Below are positions 1 to 14,100 of a DNA stretch of 64,000 bases, one piece after another. Source of the DNA: Phallusia mammillata (lineage: Eukaryota; Chordata; Ascidiacea; Phlebobranchia; Ascidiidae); contig QLIY01000305.1 in the NCBI GenBank assembly GCA_003260075.1, forward strand, positions 34,245 to 98,244, given 5' to 3'. The position numbers and the translations under genes are program-made. The stretch's first letter is position 1; each line of letters opens with the position of its first letter. Under the pieces are notes generated by a model, which saw nothing but the letters and a program-made list of their open reading frames with translations, was not told the DNA's origin and did no database searches.

Positions 1-429
1 AACACAACTGTTACAGCTTTCTAAAAAAAATTGCCCGACCTTGGAGGACTATATCTGGGTTAAAGCAAGAGATTAGATTTAAGTCTTTGTTACGTTTTTT
101 TAATGTTTTTGTAATTACATGACAATAATAGTGCAAAAAGAATACGAACAATTTTTTTTATTGTTGGGTTAATGCTTTCTAAAAATTTGTCCTTAAGAAT
201 GTAAAAATCACCGCAACATTTGTTTACCGTAAATCCGCACAAACATGCGTGTGGGGACCCATTAGTTTTTGTTTACAAAAACAATCATATGTGTAGATCA
301 AATGATGTGTATAGTAAATTGGAAAATATCGTATAGAATATATAAAATGGAAGGATATCAGAAAGCCACTCTTCTAGTTATAACTATGCCTACTTGCAAT
401 CTTCAACAAGTGATATAATAAATTTGCAG

Positions 430-564
430 GTTTTCTTCACTCGCAATGGCCGCCGAGTTGGCCAAAAGGAGGTGATGATGCCAAAGGGTGGATTTTATCC
501 TGCTGTGGGCATGTTAAGTCTCAATGAAAAGGTGAAAGTTGACCTCCATCCTCTTACTGGTTGA
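430..564 (+). CDS. 3'-terminal exon of a SPRY-domain protein (SPRYD3-like), partial
   Basis: An acceptor (AG at 428-429, after TTTGC) opens a 45-codon frame ending in TGA at 562-564. The 44 residues read VFFTRNGRRVGQKEV, then a GGFYPAVGML block, then a short tail ending LHPLTG. The F-F-T-x-N-G motif followed by a Y-P-x-V-G block about 15 residues later is the C-terminal half of the SPRY fold, as in SPRYD3 and RanBP9/10. SPRY domains bind protein partners; substrate and role cannot be read from this piece. All earlier exons lie outside the window. It begins in phase 0. SPRYD3 is a guess from the motif spacing and from the protein ending immediately after the domain; the SPRY call itself is firmer. 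Confidence 0.7.
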   Translation, partial: VFFTRNGRRVGQKEVMMPKGGFYPAVGMLSLNEKVKVDLHPLTG

Positions 565-2204
565 ACCAGCCCTTGCTATCTAATCTAAAAGGATGTCTAA
601 AAGGCTCCTGGTGCTGAGATTGACAAATGTGCTTTGTCATGTTGTAAAAGGGCGTTAAGGGACAAATGTTCCACATGAGGCCATGCAATTACATCAAAGT
701 GAAAAAGATTTTTCAATATCGTTTTGAAAACAACTATTCATTGGGTTTCGTTTAACACACACAAGTCCTGATTTTTGTGTTATCTTTCGTAGCTCCAGTG
801 GTAATAGATTAATTCCTGACTTGGTGTACAGGGTAATATATCCCCTTAAAAGGTTGCTTCATTGGCGTTAAGGGTAAAACCTTCCATAGGCCTTTGGTAT
901 AACTCCCTTTAGTTAAATACTGTACGGGATATTCCAACGTGAACTTTTTGAGATAAATACCCCACAAAAGGTAAATTGTACAAGTTTCAACTTTGGTTGA
1001 TGTATTTGTTTGCAGTAGGCTACATGTTTATGTGATAGTAACCGCACTGCCCTGCATCGCAAACTTTCTTACTGTGATGTTTTTTTTTCATAAGTTCCAT
1101 TGCTCTTTGTGCTAATTATGTAAAACATCTTTCCATACGAGTATTGTCGCAAAAAAAATTGATGTTAAACACTGCAATGATACTGAATGCAATTTTCGGT
1201 TAAAAATGGTCTTGCTGGGATTTAAACCCACAAACTTGCGAGTTGCACATAAGTTTATTGCCGAAGAGAAATACTGGAACACTGGAAGTTGAAGCATGCC
1301 AGGTGAAGGTAGCCCGAACACTCTTAAACACACAATACGTCAGGTAAGCATCATGATTGGGTAACAGGTATTTCACGTACGTATGTGAGAATAAGGAGCA
1401 GCGTAAAAAACAGTGCGTAAATTTACAACTAAGTTAGTTTCGAATTGAAGAATGTAAATAATTTGAATGATAAAAATAACGGCCCGAAAAATGCTCATTT
1501 CATCATCAGTAATACGAGGGGCCACATCAGTTACATCCGCTTGGGTTACGTAAAAGATTGAACAAAAAGGTGCAAAATAAGAGTTTTACATCCTTTTGGT
1601 CTGTTATTTTCATCAGCAAACTTATGAACAGACCCGTATGTGGTGTTCCAAAGTGAATAATGTTATTACAGAAGTTCTTAGAGAAATTTTTTGGAGAGCA
1701 TTTGAGAACAAGTTAAACACTGCCAAAAACTGAAAAAAGACATTTTTGAGTCCAAGCGTGTTGGAAAAACGTAGTTATGGCAAGAAAAGCGAAAATTGCT
1801 TTCAAAGTCTAGGTTGGAACTATTCATTTTGGTCCAGAGGGAATAATCTGAAAACAACAATTTACATGCTAAGATACAACACCATAGCGACATTACAGTG
1901 GTAGCAACTTGTCGCATCGACGAACGTTGCAACAGTTTTTAACAATACAGCACATTTAGGAGTAAACGACACAAAGGCATAAGCGTTCGCCCTCTTTCAA
2001 TTATTTTAAACAAGGTAACTTCAACAAAAACCCTAACATTCTAAAGTTTGCCGTTACATCATAGCGCCACTTTTACACAAGCATACAAAATATTACAAAC
2101 CATCGACTTTTAAACTTAAACGTTTCCACCTTATTTTTGCCTGAATATGAAAAGTGTTAAACCAAACATACTTGAAGATAATTTACGAGCCCATGACGTC
2201 ACGA
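565..2204. other. intergenic / 3' flanks of convergent genes
   Basis: This stretch lies between the SPRY gene stop on the plus strand and the receptor gene stop on the minus strand, so the two genes converge. No coding frame, RNA gene or complete transposon is recognisable, and no clear AATAAA signal is placed for either gene. Two CRE octamers (2194-2201 and 2216-2223) sit around the stop codon of the receptor gene. Confidence 0.5.
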
Positions 2205-4231
2205 TTACGTCCCAGTGACGTCACTAGCCTCGCCAACTCCGCTATCCCGGTGCCGTGGCTTAGCGTTAAAAACTTCGATAAGCGAGTGATCGCCGAGTTC
2301 TACTGCTCCCATGACCGTACTCGCATCGCTACTCGATTTTGCGGAGTTCTCGTCATTGCTGCACGACACGTACTCGCTGGAGCGACTCTCAAGTTTCGCA
2401 GCGCTTTTGTCCGGGTCTTCAGGGCTTCTCTCAAAACTTCGCCGCATGCGGGCAGGACTTTTTTCCAACATGCGAATTTCTGTACAGGCAAGACCTATTA
2501 CATCAAGCGCTACATCTTGTGTGAGCAATGGTGTGCTGTTGCTGCAAGCGTTCGATTTTGGTCCACTAGATGGCGTTTGAGAGCAGGGAGAGAAGTCCCC
2601 AGACACAGTATTGCTTCGTTCGCGACAATACGAATCCGGCCGAAGTTTCGTCGAATCCTCTTCGCTAAAATCTCCGAGACGACCGAAATTAAACTGCGGC
2701 TTGTAGGTACTCGGTGGTGACACCAAGTGTTCGTGACTATCGAAAGATTTTACTCCGCTGCTGGACGACGGTTCGCGGCGCACGGTTGCCACCATGCGGG
2801 GGTTTTCAAGTGACGGTTGTTTGCTGACTTTGTAGGGTGGCTATAAATTTATTTTGCTTTACATGTCAGTTTTGACAAAATTACGAAAAACCGTAAGTTA
2901 TTTACCACTTAAGCAAATCCTCTTTTTATATTGCCATTATAAGATGGGCTTTTGCAGTTTTAACTGTTAGTAAAATCTGTTTGTACAATTGTCACTTTAA
3001 CAAACGCTCTCTACTGACCTCCTGTGTAGAATCAGCGCCGGACAATACTCGTCCGGTATTTGCTTTCTGTATATTTCGCTCTGTTGCTTTTCTGGTGTTT
3101 CCACCATTGTGAGATTTGGCAGGGTTAGGACTGGTCAGTGACGCTTGACTTCCCTTGGTTTTCTGACTACCACGTTTTCCACTCCCTCTGTGGCCTGCAT
3201 ATAATGACAAGATGTTTATTTCGATTTATGAGACAAAACAAAAGCAAAAAAAGGGGTTTCACGTTAATTTGTAATAAACCCTATAAATATGCTAATACTT
3301 TGCTTTATGTCTGAAAATAATACCACTTACCACCAGATTTTGCTTGACCTTTACTGCAGTTTGATTTAGTTAAGCAACACTTGTTCAACATAAAAAAGGC
3401 GGAAATAAATACTTTTGAACTGGACAGAATATTTGTGATTTAAAGTTATTTTGGAAAATACACACCAATACTGATGTGCAACAAATGCTCGTTAGGTATT
3501 TTTTATCCTGAAAGCTTGTTTGTTATTTTCGTTTTAGAACATTTTTGTTTCAAATAATAGACCAATACCATTTAAGCTGCAGACAATGCACACTGTTTTG
3601 GCCTTATGGGTTTTTACTCTGTTACTCCCAACAAACTGGAGTGCCGTTGGATGGCTACACTAGCCAATACGGCCGATCTCTCGTCACCAGCTGCACTGAT
3701 GAGACATGAGACCTTATAGGTCGAAACAGTGTGCGGTGCTCGCAGCTTATCATTTATTGGCTCGATGCTTTGACAATACTATTTGGTTTCTAGGCTTTGT
3801 AAAAACAAAAATTCGAACGTTCTCTAAATGCATTCTAAAATTTTGATAACATGCAGTGATGTTACTTACTTGAGAGTCGCCTTCTGAACTCAGAGAAAGC
3901 TCCTTTTGATGTTCCATTCTGACTATCAGTTGAACTGTCTACGTCACTTGATTTCATGTTACGTATTAAAACCTGAAATCAAAACGACAATGCATATTCA
4001 GATTTAACATTTAAAAAAGGTTGTAGAGATTGAACAATCATCGCAGCACGTGATGTGGTTAGTTAGTAAAAAACATTCCCTAATCCAGTGTTTCTAAACC
4101 TTGTTTTCTTGTATACCGACGTTTTACAAAAATAGTGTCGCCGCTAATTTTAAGCTGGTTGTAAATCAGACACGCACTGTTTTAGTGAATTGTTTCATTC
4201 AAACAATACCACTTGGAAAACTAGCTGTAAA

Positions 4232-4312
<81 letters not shown>

Positions 4313-7300
4313 AATCGGTTTATTGTTTTTTAATCGTTGCACAAATAAGCCATGGGCTGAGATTTCAGCCTATCTGCGTTGCCCATTTGCAAACTGCTTT
4401 TAGAACCACTTGTTGTAAAACACTTTACTAATCCATTAAGGCATGAATTACATTTCAAGTCCGTTCTTCAAGAACACCTATGCGACAAGAGGAACGGAAC
4501 ACGAATAGTCTAGCCTACGGTGGGATTCGAACCCTTAACAGTAGCATTTCATTTTAAGTGTTTCATGCTTTATTGGTACTAATGATTGGGACGAGAAACT
4601 TTACCTGGAATTCCTGGCGGTATCTGACATTTGTAGCCAAATATACAACCGGGTTCAGTAAGGGCTGGAGAAAAGCAAGACCAAAAGTTATAAATGTTAA
4701 CATCGTCGCAGATTTCTTTCCAGTTGAAGCTTCGTTTAGTACGCGGGCCTAAAACACAAAACCATTTTTCTCTTTATTTACTAAATACTAAATAAGTATA
4801 TTTTGATTATTTCCTCCCAAGGTTACATGTCAGTTTACAAATTAGAAAAAAAGCTAAAAGTGTTTTTTACAGGCTTGAACACAAACATGCTTGTAGGAAT
4901 ATTAATCGGAATGTTCGTTTAATTAATTAAATCTTTTTTTCAACAAATCTTTAAAACACAATACAGGAGGTAACCTAAAAACTTTTGAGAAGACTTTTGA
5001 GTCAAATTATTCTGTTAAACCTATTACTAAGTTATTATTAGTAGGTAAATTTTCCAATATTTTGGCATCAGTTTATTTATGGTGCAGACGGCTGATTTAC
5101 GCTTTTTCTAAATCATCAAAGTTAAAGCTTATCAGAGTTTCTTACCACGTAGGGTAGATAGCAAAACACAAATATGCAGCAAACAGCCATCGTTGTGATT
5201 GTTGCATTGCGTGTTCTGCGGCCGGACGCTCGTTTTCTGGTGGCAGATTTGTGCTGAAAAGAATAGAAAATTTAAATTGAACATTTTTTTTACTTTTTAT
5301 CTGGATAACAGAATGCGTGTGCCTATGCTAAAATACATCCACTAGCTTTATTAAAAATTTACAAAAAAAGCGGGGTACAGCTTACACAAATGGGTAAAAA
5401 AAGTTTGAGTAGTGTCTGTAAATGTCAAAAAAGTGAAAAGATTACAAATGAATTTCAGTACAGCAAAATCCTATATATTGGTTCGAAAAAGAACGATGCA
5501 TCGAAACATAGAGTTTTTTTTACTTCACAGCGCGTTTTCCCAGCAGGTCAAAAGCATTTAATGTTTAAATGACCTAAAATCATGTCAAGCAGTTAAACGC
5601 TGCCCTTCTGTCCCGAAGTGTCGTATTTTTATCGCAAAATTCCCTAATTGGAGTCAGTTTTCCTCGGGTAGCAGCAGGAAGACATGGTATCGTGCCGACA
5701 ATTGCCCACAGAACATTACTTTTTAATGTAGGAAAGCGTCAGGCTGTCGGACAAGTCACCCAGCGCCGAGAGCCACATGTTCAAGGGCTCGTTAGGAACA
5801 GATCGTCGCCGTGTTTGACAATGATTCATCTAAAGAAATAATCTCTACAAATCTAAAATTATCCCAATAGTGTAAACTGGGCATTATTGGCCTAGAAAAC
5901 AGGTCTACTTGATCAGTCTCGTTCAAATACTATCGACTGCATACTGTTTAATTTGATGAAAAACAAAGGGGGGGATTTGCTGCCGTGTTTGTTTTGGCAT
6001 CGTAGTAGCCATTAGCGATTGTTTTTAATTTATTTCATCTTGAACAAAAGAACACAGTTCGTTATCTATAAAACCATTGTCAAGTGCCCGCTGTGTTTGT
6101 ATTTATGTTTACACCAACGCTGGTTTGGCACAAATTTTGCGCAAACTTTGAGTCATAAAAATCAACCAACAAAGCCATTAACTTGTCAAAATTTTTAAAA
6201 AGTCAAAATTTTTTTAGCGTCAAGCAATTTGCCGGTTTAATAATTTCCCTTGCAATCAGGCAACCAATAAACAACCTGTGCTAATCGGTTCTGCTTAATG
6301 TATCCTGCCTTTGATGATGCAATAGTGTAGTTGCGAAACAAAAGGCAGTCCTCAAGTCAACAACAACAGTCCTGCAACAACGACCGATGGCTAATGCGGC
6401 ATTCCCTTTGTATCATTCACCCAACAAAGCGAATAGCTACGTATGTTCGACATCATGAAAAATGTCTTATGTGATTAAATGGCAGGTATACCGTTTTAGC
6501 AGGCTGTGATATACGAATGGTTGCTTTCGGCTTTGGGCAATCAGGACCAGGCTTTTTACTACTGGAAATATGCACTTGTTTACTATACACGTAGGGACTG
6601 TCATTGCATAATCATAACCTGTTTGTCTTAGCAATACAAAAGAAACGTTAAGATGAACATATAAAAACACCTTGCCACATGGGAATGTTTGGTTCGGTGC
6701 AACGCTTTCAATTGGCCTGGCGCACTGACAAAAAAAACTTATGTGTATTGTACTTATTGTACAATTTTTATGTATAACTTTCATCAAACTTGTTTCTTTA
6801 AACACAAAAAAAGTTTAATACCAAAAACAATATGACTAGTAACAATGTGACTAGTAACAAACAACACAATAGGTAGCAAACAAAATTCGCAAGTATTTCA
6901 ATCAGCGGTTGAGTTCAAGTTAATAAGTTAATTGGTGGTGTAGTGTTTTCCGATTGCTTCCTATCGTATGCTTGTTTGAAGTCATCAGTTTATCAATTAC
7001 GATGTTGCTTTGCTAACAGCATCACGCTAGCAAGCAACCAGCTACAAAGTTTCCAAAACGTTTTTCTGTTTGCTTTTTTGTTTACTATGGTACATTTGGT
7101 TTTCCACCGTAAAAACGCAAATATTGGTGGATTTGAAACAAAACTCCCGTTATTTTATTGATATATGTAGTACTGTAGTGGATTGGCTGAAAAAACTTTT
7201 TATAAACTGATGAAGTTATCCAAGGATTTTTTTAATCGAGCTTTTTTGGGGAAAAGCAGAGCTATGAGCAAGCTATAGAAGCAAGAATCTTTCTTTTATA

Positions 7301-8064
7301 CATTTTATTGTCTGCGGGAGATTCGTTAAATAACAAAACTGTTTCCGCAAGCTATTTTCGTTGTTTTGTGTACACAACAAATTGGGGTCATTTTTGCTAA
7401 AAAAATTTGGCATAAGACGATAGAGCATTGCTAGCTGCTAAACCGTGAAAAAGGCATACATAAAACCTGTTCTAGTTATAAGCCCCCCCCCCTACACAAC
7501 AAATTGGGGTCATTTTTGCTAAAAAAAATTGGCATATGACGATAGAGCATTGCTAGCTGCTAAACCGTAAAAAAAGCATACATAAAACCTGTTCTAGTTA
7601 TAACGTTTCAAAAAGAGTTTCGACAAAAAGTTAACAAACCGTTCACTTACAAATTTTTGGAGCAGAAAAAACCTATTTCATTAATCTAATTTGATCATTT
7701 TGCATATAGAACCCTTAAGTACGGGTAGTCCGAAAATGCAAGTAACAAATCAGCGCTAAGTATGCAAATTTGTTGACAGCATAAATTACGTCACTTTTCG
7801 ACCTTCGTTCAGTGTTTACGAGACACAGGCCGCGCGAGCATCTATTTTCAAATCGAGGGTGGTGCGACTTGCCAAGCAACTAGCAATCGACAAGTCGCGG
7901 TCTGCCCACTGTGACGTTATCACGTTAACAATGCGGCGAGGGACACGCAACGATTGACAGCATTTCGGAAGCCGCGACGAGCGGGGAATACCCTCATGTG
8001 GTGTTGGTCGGTTTAAGAATACCTAAACATTTCCGTTTCTCATTTCCGTTACATTATTACGTCA

Positions 8065-8115
<51 letters not shown>

Positions 8116-11100
8116 ACAAGATATGCACAAAAAATGTTATAAAATCGGGCTGGCAGCCAAGTTCTTTGAGATTCAGCAGAAATAAATAATATTTACAGAG
8201 ATGACACCGTCCAAATTACCAAACAACTAACAAAGTGTCATTTAGCGTTTATAAAAACGATATATATTACACATGCGGGTATCATCGTTTGCTCTGCAAC
8301 TAACAACGTAGTATTTTGTTTGCCGTTTTCCGATACTCAACAAACTGCAACATTGAACCATTGTTTTCAAAACAACGGCCACTATGACGCGATAAACGAT
8401 AAGGGTTCGACGTCAATGGGAAGTGAACACGATTGTCAACAAATATCGAAACGGAAATAGCTTATCAAAAAGCACTGGGTCGCATTGAGAGTTGACCAAC
8501 ATTCGCGAAAATTCCTTAACTCAAACTTGATAAAACCATTTGCGCCAGGCCGAATCCCAGCACGATAGATAAGCTATCCTGCTATGACGCACTTTCACTG
8601 CGTCACGGCAGCACCGTTGCCCTGGCAACCAGGCATAATTGACACTACGTGGTGTGGTAAAAGATTAGACCCAGATGGAGGGTAATTTGACCACTCGTTT
8701 TTCTACCTCGACTACGCTACGAACGTGATTAGATTATAGGTGTAACAGGCAAAATCACATCAATCAAAAATTTAGGGTAAGTTTTTTAGGCCATCGCTTC
8801 AAAATCACTACCTGCTGTAAAACCACCCGGCGTGTCTGTATAGCTAATGCAAGTCTGCTTTTTTACTCTTAAAATAAGTCCCTTTACTCTCAATTAAATC
8901 GTTTGTTTGTTTTTTCCCCCCCCCCTGCCCTGGCAACCAGGCATAATTGACACTACGTGGTGTGGTAAAAGATCAGACCCAGATCTGGAGGGTAATTTGG
9001 CCACTCGTTTTTCTACCTCGACTACGCTACGAACGTGATTAGATTATAGGTGTAACAGGCAAAATCACATCAATCAAAAATTTAGGGTAAGTTTTTTAGG
9101 CCATCGCTTCAAAATCACTACCTGCTGTAAAACCACCCGGCGTGTCTGTATAGCTAATGCAAGTCTGCTTTTTTACTCTTAAAATAAGTCCCTTTACTCT
9201 CAATTAAATTGTTTGTTTGTTTTTTCTTCTGAGGGTTATATTACCATTGATTACCAGATAATGTTTGTCTTTGTTTGAACAAAAAAGGTAGCAATCGAAT
9301 AGTTTTGTCGCTTAAATCTGGCTTTCAAACATGTGTACAAGAAGTTATAATGTAGACAGCAGATCCAAAACAATATTAATGTCTTCAAATTTTCGAAACA
9401 CTGTTCATGAAAGTTCATACGTCTTTTGAAATTATAATGGTTCTGCTTACCTTTTTATCGAACGACATCCGAAACAGTTTGATTTGGAAAGTGATTGTAC
9501 ACGCTGCCATGAAAAGTAAAGCGGCGAGAAAGATGCAATGTACGACCAAAACGTAAACTTGGTCCACTGGGTCGTCTAAAAAAACATAAATCAACAAAAC
9601 AGTTTTCGTGAAAATCCATCAGACAACAAGTGTTTGATCGTAGGGTTTTATAATACTTCCAAACTGGTATTTTCCAGTGACCAGAGATGTAAGTCGGCCA
9701 GGGCTTTACGGGTCGGTTTGGGTTTAGTTGTTTTAACAAACGGGTTCATATTTTGTGACTTCATATTTTGCGTCCGTAATTTTTAAAAAGAGTACCTAGC
9801 TAAGTAGCTAGTTACTGGACTTGACCTAATGCCCAACAGCCCTAAAACGCTTTGTTTAAAGCCATCTGTCTGTTGTGTATGTGTTCTTATATTATATTCT
9901 ATACAGTCGTACTTTTTGTAGGTTTTAAAGTTTTTGTGTAGGTTTTAAAGTTTCAATCCAACTTTCGGTCCAAAACTAGCTTTTCAAAAACTTTCGGGCC
10001 GGGCTTTAGACTTGTACATTTGGGTTCGGCCTCGAATTTCGGGCCCGCTCACAACTCTGTCTATAAACGAGCTGCGCAAAGTATAGTCAATTATAATAAA
10101 GTATCGACACAATTTAAAAAAAAATGTGAACAGAAAATCAAAAAAACTTCTTGTGGCGATTACGTCACATTATGACATCATTTTACGAGTTTTTGATCTC
10201 ATCTCTTTTTGTACTGTTGTTGATTTTGGTCATTATTACAAACATGGAAAACAAATGCTTGTGACGCCATTTCACCTGTTATCGTGTCAAGAAGACACAT
10301 TCTGCGTCCCCGAACCACGTGATATTCTCCCACTCCGAAGATAGGGAGCATGGTGATGAGAAAGACGAAGCCGCATGCGGATGGGAGGAGCACTTTCAAC
10401 ATCTGGAGGAAGATAAAACAAAGCGGTGTAAAAAGTAAGTTTTCTGTGATAAAACGAAAAAAGTATATATTTTTTTATTTATGTAGTTATGGAAGCTTCC
10501 GATAAACAAACAAAAAACAGTTTACAGGCCAGAACTCCTCATTATTTATTAATGTCGAATGCGCAGGGCAAAAATTTTGTTGTTAGACACAGAAAAATTA
10601 AGTTTACATACCCTAGTGATTTCCAAATTATGCATTACGACACCTCTGTGAACGTTTGGCAGACCTATATATCCACCTATATTGCCAACATATTCGAAGC
10701 AGTCAAAAAGAATATGGGTAAAAAATATGTATACGCGACTGCATAAGAACTATGGCCTGAGAAATTAAGGGTTGATAAAACTGATCTGAATTAGTAAGTG
10801 CACTTTGTCTGGAGGGATAGATACTTTCATATTGTAGACCAAGGCCTATGAGTTTCCTTGTATTTTCGGACCAGTAGACATACGGAAGCATAAGAACCTG
10901 CAATGTGGTCACCAATAACGATAGTTGTAAACGGGTCCGAAATTGGATACCTAAGCCGAACGTACAAGACCGGACCCCGGCCCGAACATTTCTTTTCAGG
11001 AAAACCCACATTAAATCAGAAAGTTGGTAAAATTGCGGCACAAATTATGAATTCTCAACCTAGTGTATCGTTGGCCCGAATCAAGCCTGTTTTATTCCAA

Positions 11101-14100
11101 CTTAGACTAAACCCGAACCGAAATGCCCACGCACAGCGATATGCCCCTGGTTTGACCCGTCGGGTTTTCAATGACGCAATGGCCAAGTTCATTTAGGGAG
11201 CACTTGCAGTTAAACTGTTAATTTTGTGAAGCGCTACAAACTTCCGATCCAACCGTATACAATTCAATGCAATGAACGTTGCAGTGGCAATTGTACGTTG
11301 TAAGGGCACGGGAGGGTAAAATAAACAGATGCCACTGTTGGCAACACTTTTGCGGGATGTGACCACACTTCCTTAACAGAGTGTCGCTAACGGCCACACA
11401 TGTTGGAAGTATCAGTAACTTTGATTGACAGCTGATAAGACCTTCATCCGGTCCGGTGAGCTTAACTTAGAACGTGGGGGGCAAAAGTTACAAGCCAAAT
11501 TTGAGTCGAATTTCCAATTTAATAATTTTTTTGAGGCCATATTTGTATGAGGCCTGTTTTGGGCAAAAATAATTTATGGATAAGAATCTCTTAAGATAAC
11601 ACACCATTAAACATGATTATGGCATGAAAATAAAAATATGTGAGAAAATGTTGGCCCCGACCTCATTTAGGTTTTGCACCTCTGGAACAAAAGATATGCT
11701 AAATGAAATCATTCCATAACATAAGCAATAAGTTGGTTGTCATTGTTTGAAAAATTTTGGCTCGCGTCTCTATTTGACTTGTGCATCCCTGAATTAACTA
11801 ATACATAGAAATCAATATGTCGAATCGAAATCAAATCAATGCGTCGATTCTTTAATGTTTGTGACTGTTTTTTGCAGGTGGGCGTTGCAAGGCCACCAAG
11901 TGTTGTAAACCAATGTCAACATCTACAAATATGGAAACTCGTTACAAATGCAACAACCAATAGCAGTTCAGGAGCAAGTTCAACGCTTTGGTCTTGACCC
12001 TGAAGCCACAGGGAAAACCGACATCACAATCTGGCATTTGTATGAAGTCGTACTCTTATCAGACATAGAACGGGAGGACCACACTACTTCATACTGCGGT
12101 ATGTCGACCCAATCTTGTGGCCACCGTTTGTAGGTCGTATCCGGCAGCCATTTGATCGCATTGCTAATGAACAGCTCTCGGCGGCCTGGTTACAACCAGT
12201 TATCGAGCTCACCACCTTTACTCCCACGGTTTTGTTACTCGGTATTTTGTACTTTATGTGTAGTGGACTGCTTGGTAGCGAAATAACAACTTCGTATAAT
12301 GGCGCCTTACCGAAGTCCAAAGCCTGTTTTTTGTGTAGTTTGTTTTCTTTTGCATTTGGCACCGATTGCTTTGTTTTTGTGTTATTTCTCAATCGTTTTT
12401 GCTCTGTTGCAAGGCATACTTGCGTTTGAAAATGTATAAATTGAAACACATGAGCATGTAAAACGTAATTCTACCTGCTGTTACGCTTTTTCTTTGGTTC
12501 TACTCTTACCAACGGCTTACCAAAACCCTAAGTTATCTTGCAATTTTTTTTACAAAACAAATCAAACAACAGAAGAAAACAATGCTTTATTTTGTACCAA
12601 ATGTCGACTTTCTTACTAGTTTGGCCACGTCGCATTGGCAATTCGCTATAGCGACAAACATAGAAGTCGTATTATGACGTCATGCGATGGAGCTAATAAA
12701 ACGTAACACCACCATTTTGTACACGTATACATGTACATATTTAATTGCCATCATGCGAAAAGTACACTAAACAGACAAAACTTCGTTTTAACTTTTCTTA
12801 TCATCTGTCAGCGCAAACTTTTGTACGCAAATCAGCTCGTGTTACCGTTGTACGGCATTTAACTTGAGATCACTGAACAATGTGATGAAACGTTGTTTAA
12901 ATCGCCCCTTCGTGTTTCTTTAGATCTGTTGCCAAGAGTATAAAGGTTTGCCAACCACAAGACCTTTCCTACGCAACTTATTTATCCCAATTCCCATTCG
13001 AAGCGAGTAAAATCCAAAACAGAGCCGGCTGCACAATACACATGAGGCTCGAGTAATTAAAACATTTTCAGTAGCCAATTACTTTTCATAGGTCAACGAG
13101 TGGTAAGCATCAGGAATTGGATGAAGTTTAAAGAGTTGCCCTACGGTCGCACGCATCGCTTGCTTCGTGGGAACAGCAAGTTTAACGGCGTCATTACTTG
13201 GCACTGATGGTTTGAAAGCAATAGCGAAAGGCCTGACAAGCGGTCCAACGTCAATTACATTTTTCACCGCTCAACCGTCTGTTGGGAGTTGAGGTTTTAA
13301 ATAATATTAAGGCAATATAAATAAAACGTGGCAAAGTTGAATGATGTGGTTTTCGGTACATCGGGTATAACACTTCATTAGCAACATTATTGCGTTAAAA
13401 CATTTTTCAAACAAGTTCAAATCTTTACATGCGCAGAAATAAAAACAACTTTAAACAGCTGTACAATGATAATAAGGCAATCTATGCGCTAAAACTGTGG
13501 ATTTTGAGGGAAATATGCTGTTTACAATATTAAATCTTTATAAGGTGCTTTAACTAACCGATTTTGTGAGTCAGTATGTACGTGTTTTTTTTGTAGACAA
13601 CCTCTACCGCCTATTACTTGAGAAATATGGTTCTATTTTCACGTCACTAAGTTTTTCATCAAAATACTCGAAATGGCTCATAGTACATGTACTGAACTGT
13701 TTAAAGTCCGTTCAATTAAAATCAATACATATTTTTTACTGTTAATATGTTGTTTAATTCTAGGCAAAAATGACCGATAACTATAAACAACCAACCTATT
13801 TTAAGTAATTTGTCCGAAAAACCAAGCAAATCCCACGCATATGTTGCATGCAAAACACTGCAGACTTTGGTCTGGCTTCGAGGTGTGGGACGACGCCAAT
13901 TGGGGGCTTTAGGTGTCAATTGTCAAGGTGGAGGGAGTACGATTTTCTCACTATACCGATCTGCAACTCGCGACATGAACTCATGATTGATTCCAGGATT
14001 CAATCGATTATTTCCTTGTGGTGACACAGTATTGTGGCTTATGCTCACCACGTTGGCGTGATCAGACCCGTTTTCTTCTCACCCGTGAGACTTTTTTATT

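Noticed and set aside
1294-1341. Short ATG frame ending at a CAG|GTAAGC donor
   Set aside because: Sixteen codons, no partner exon, and a stop immediately upstream; not distinguishable from chance.
4101-4403. Frames with long proline runs here and at 7998-8189, 36698-36940, 49397-49693 and 52302-52582
   Set aside because: The proline runs are translations of the C/G homopolymers; the flanks have no coding character.
4495-4560. tRNA-like B box on the minus strand (GGTTCGAATCCC), with similar traces near 1212, 39709, 43541 and 55950
   Set aside because: No A box, acceptor stem or cloverleaf at any of them; they may be remains of tRNA-derived SINEs but cannot be delimited.
10489-10746. 85-codon plus frame between receptor exons 2 and 3
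   Set aside because: Starts with ATG but is AT-rich, has no domain and lies antisense in the large receptor intron without splice context.
13079-13267. Minus frame of 62 codons within receptor intron 2
   Set aside because: Reads fairly protein-like but has no acceptor/donor pair of matching phase and no recognised motif; inserting it would break the receptor frame.
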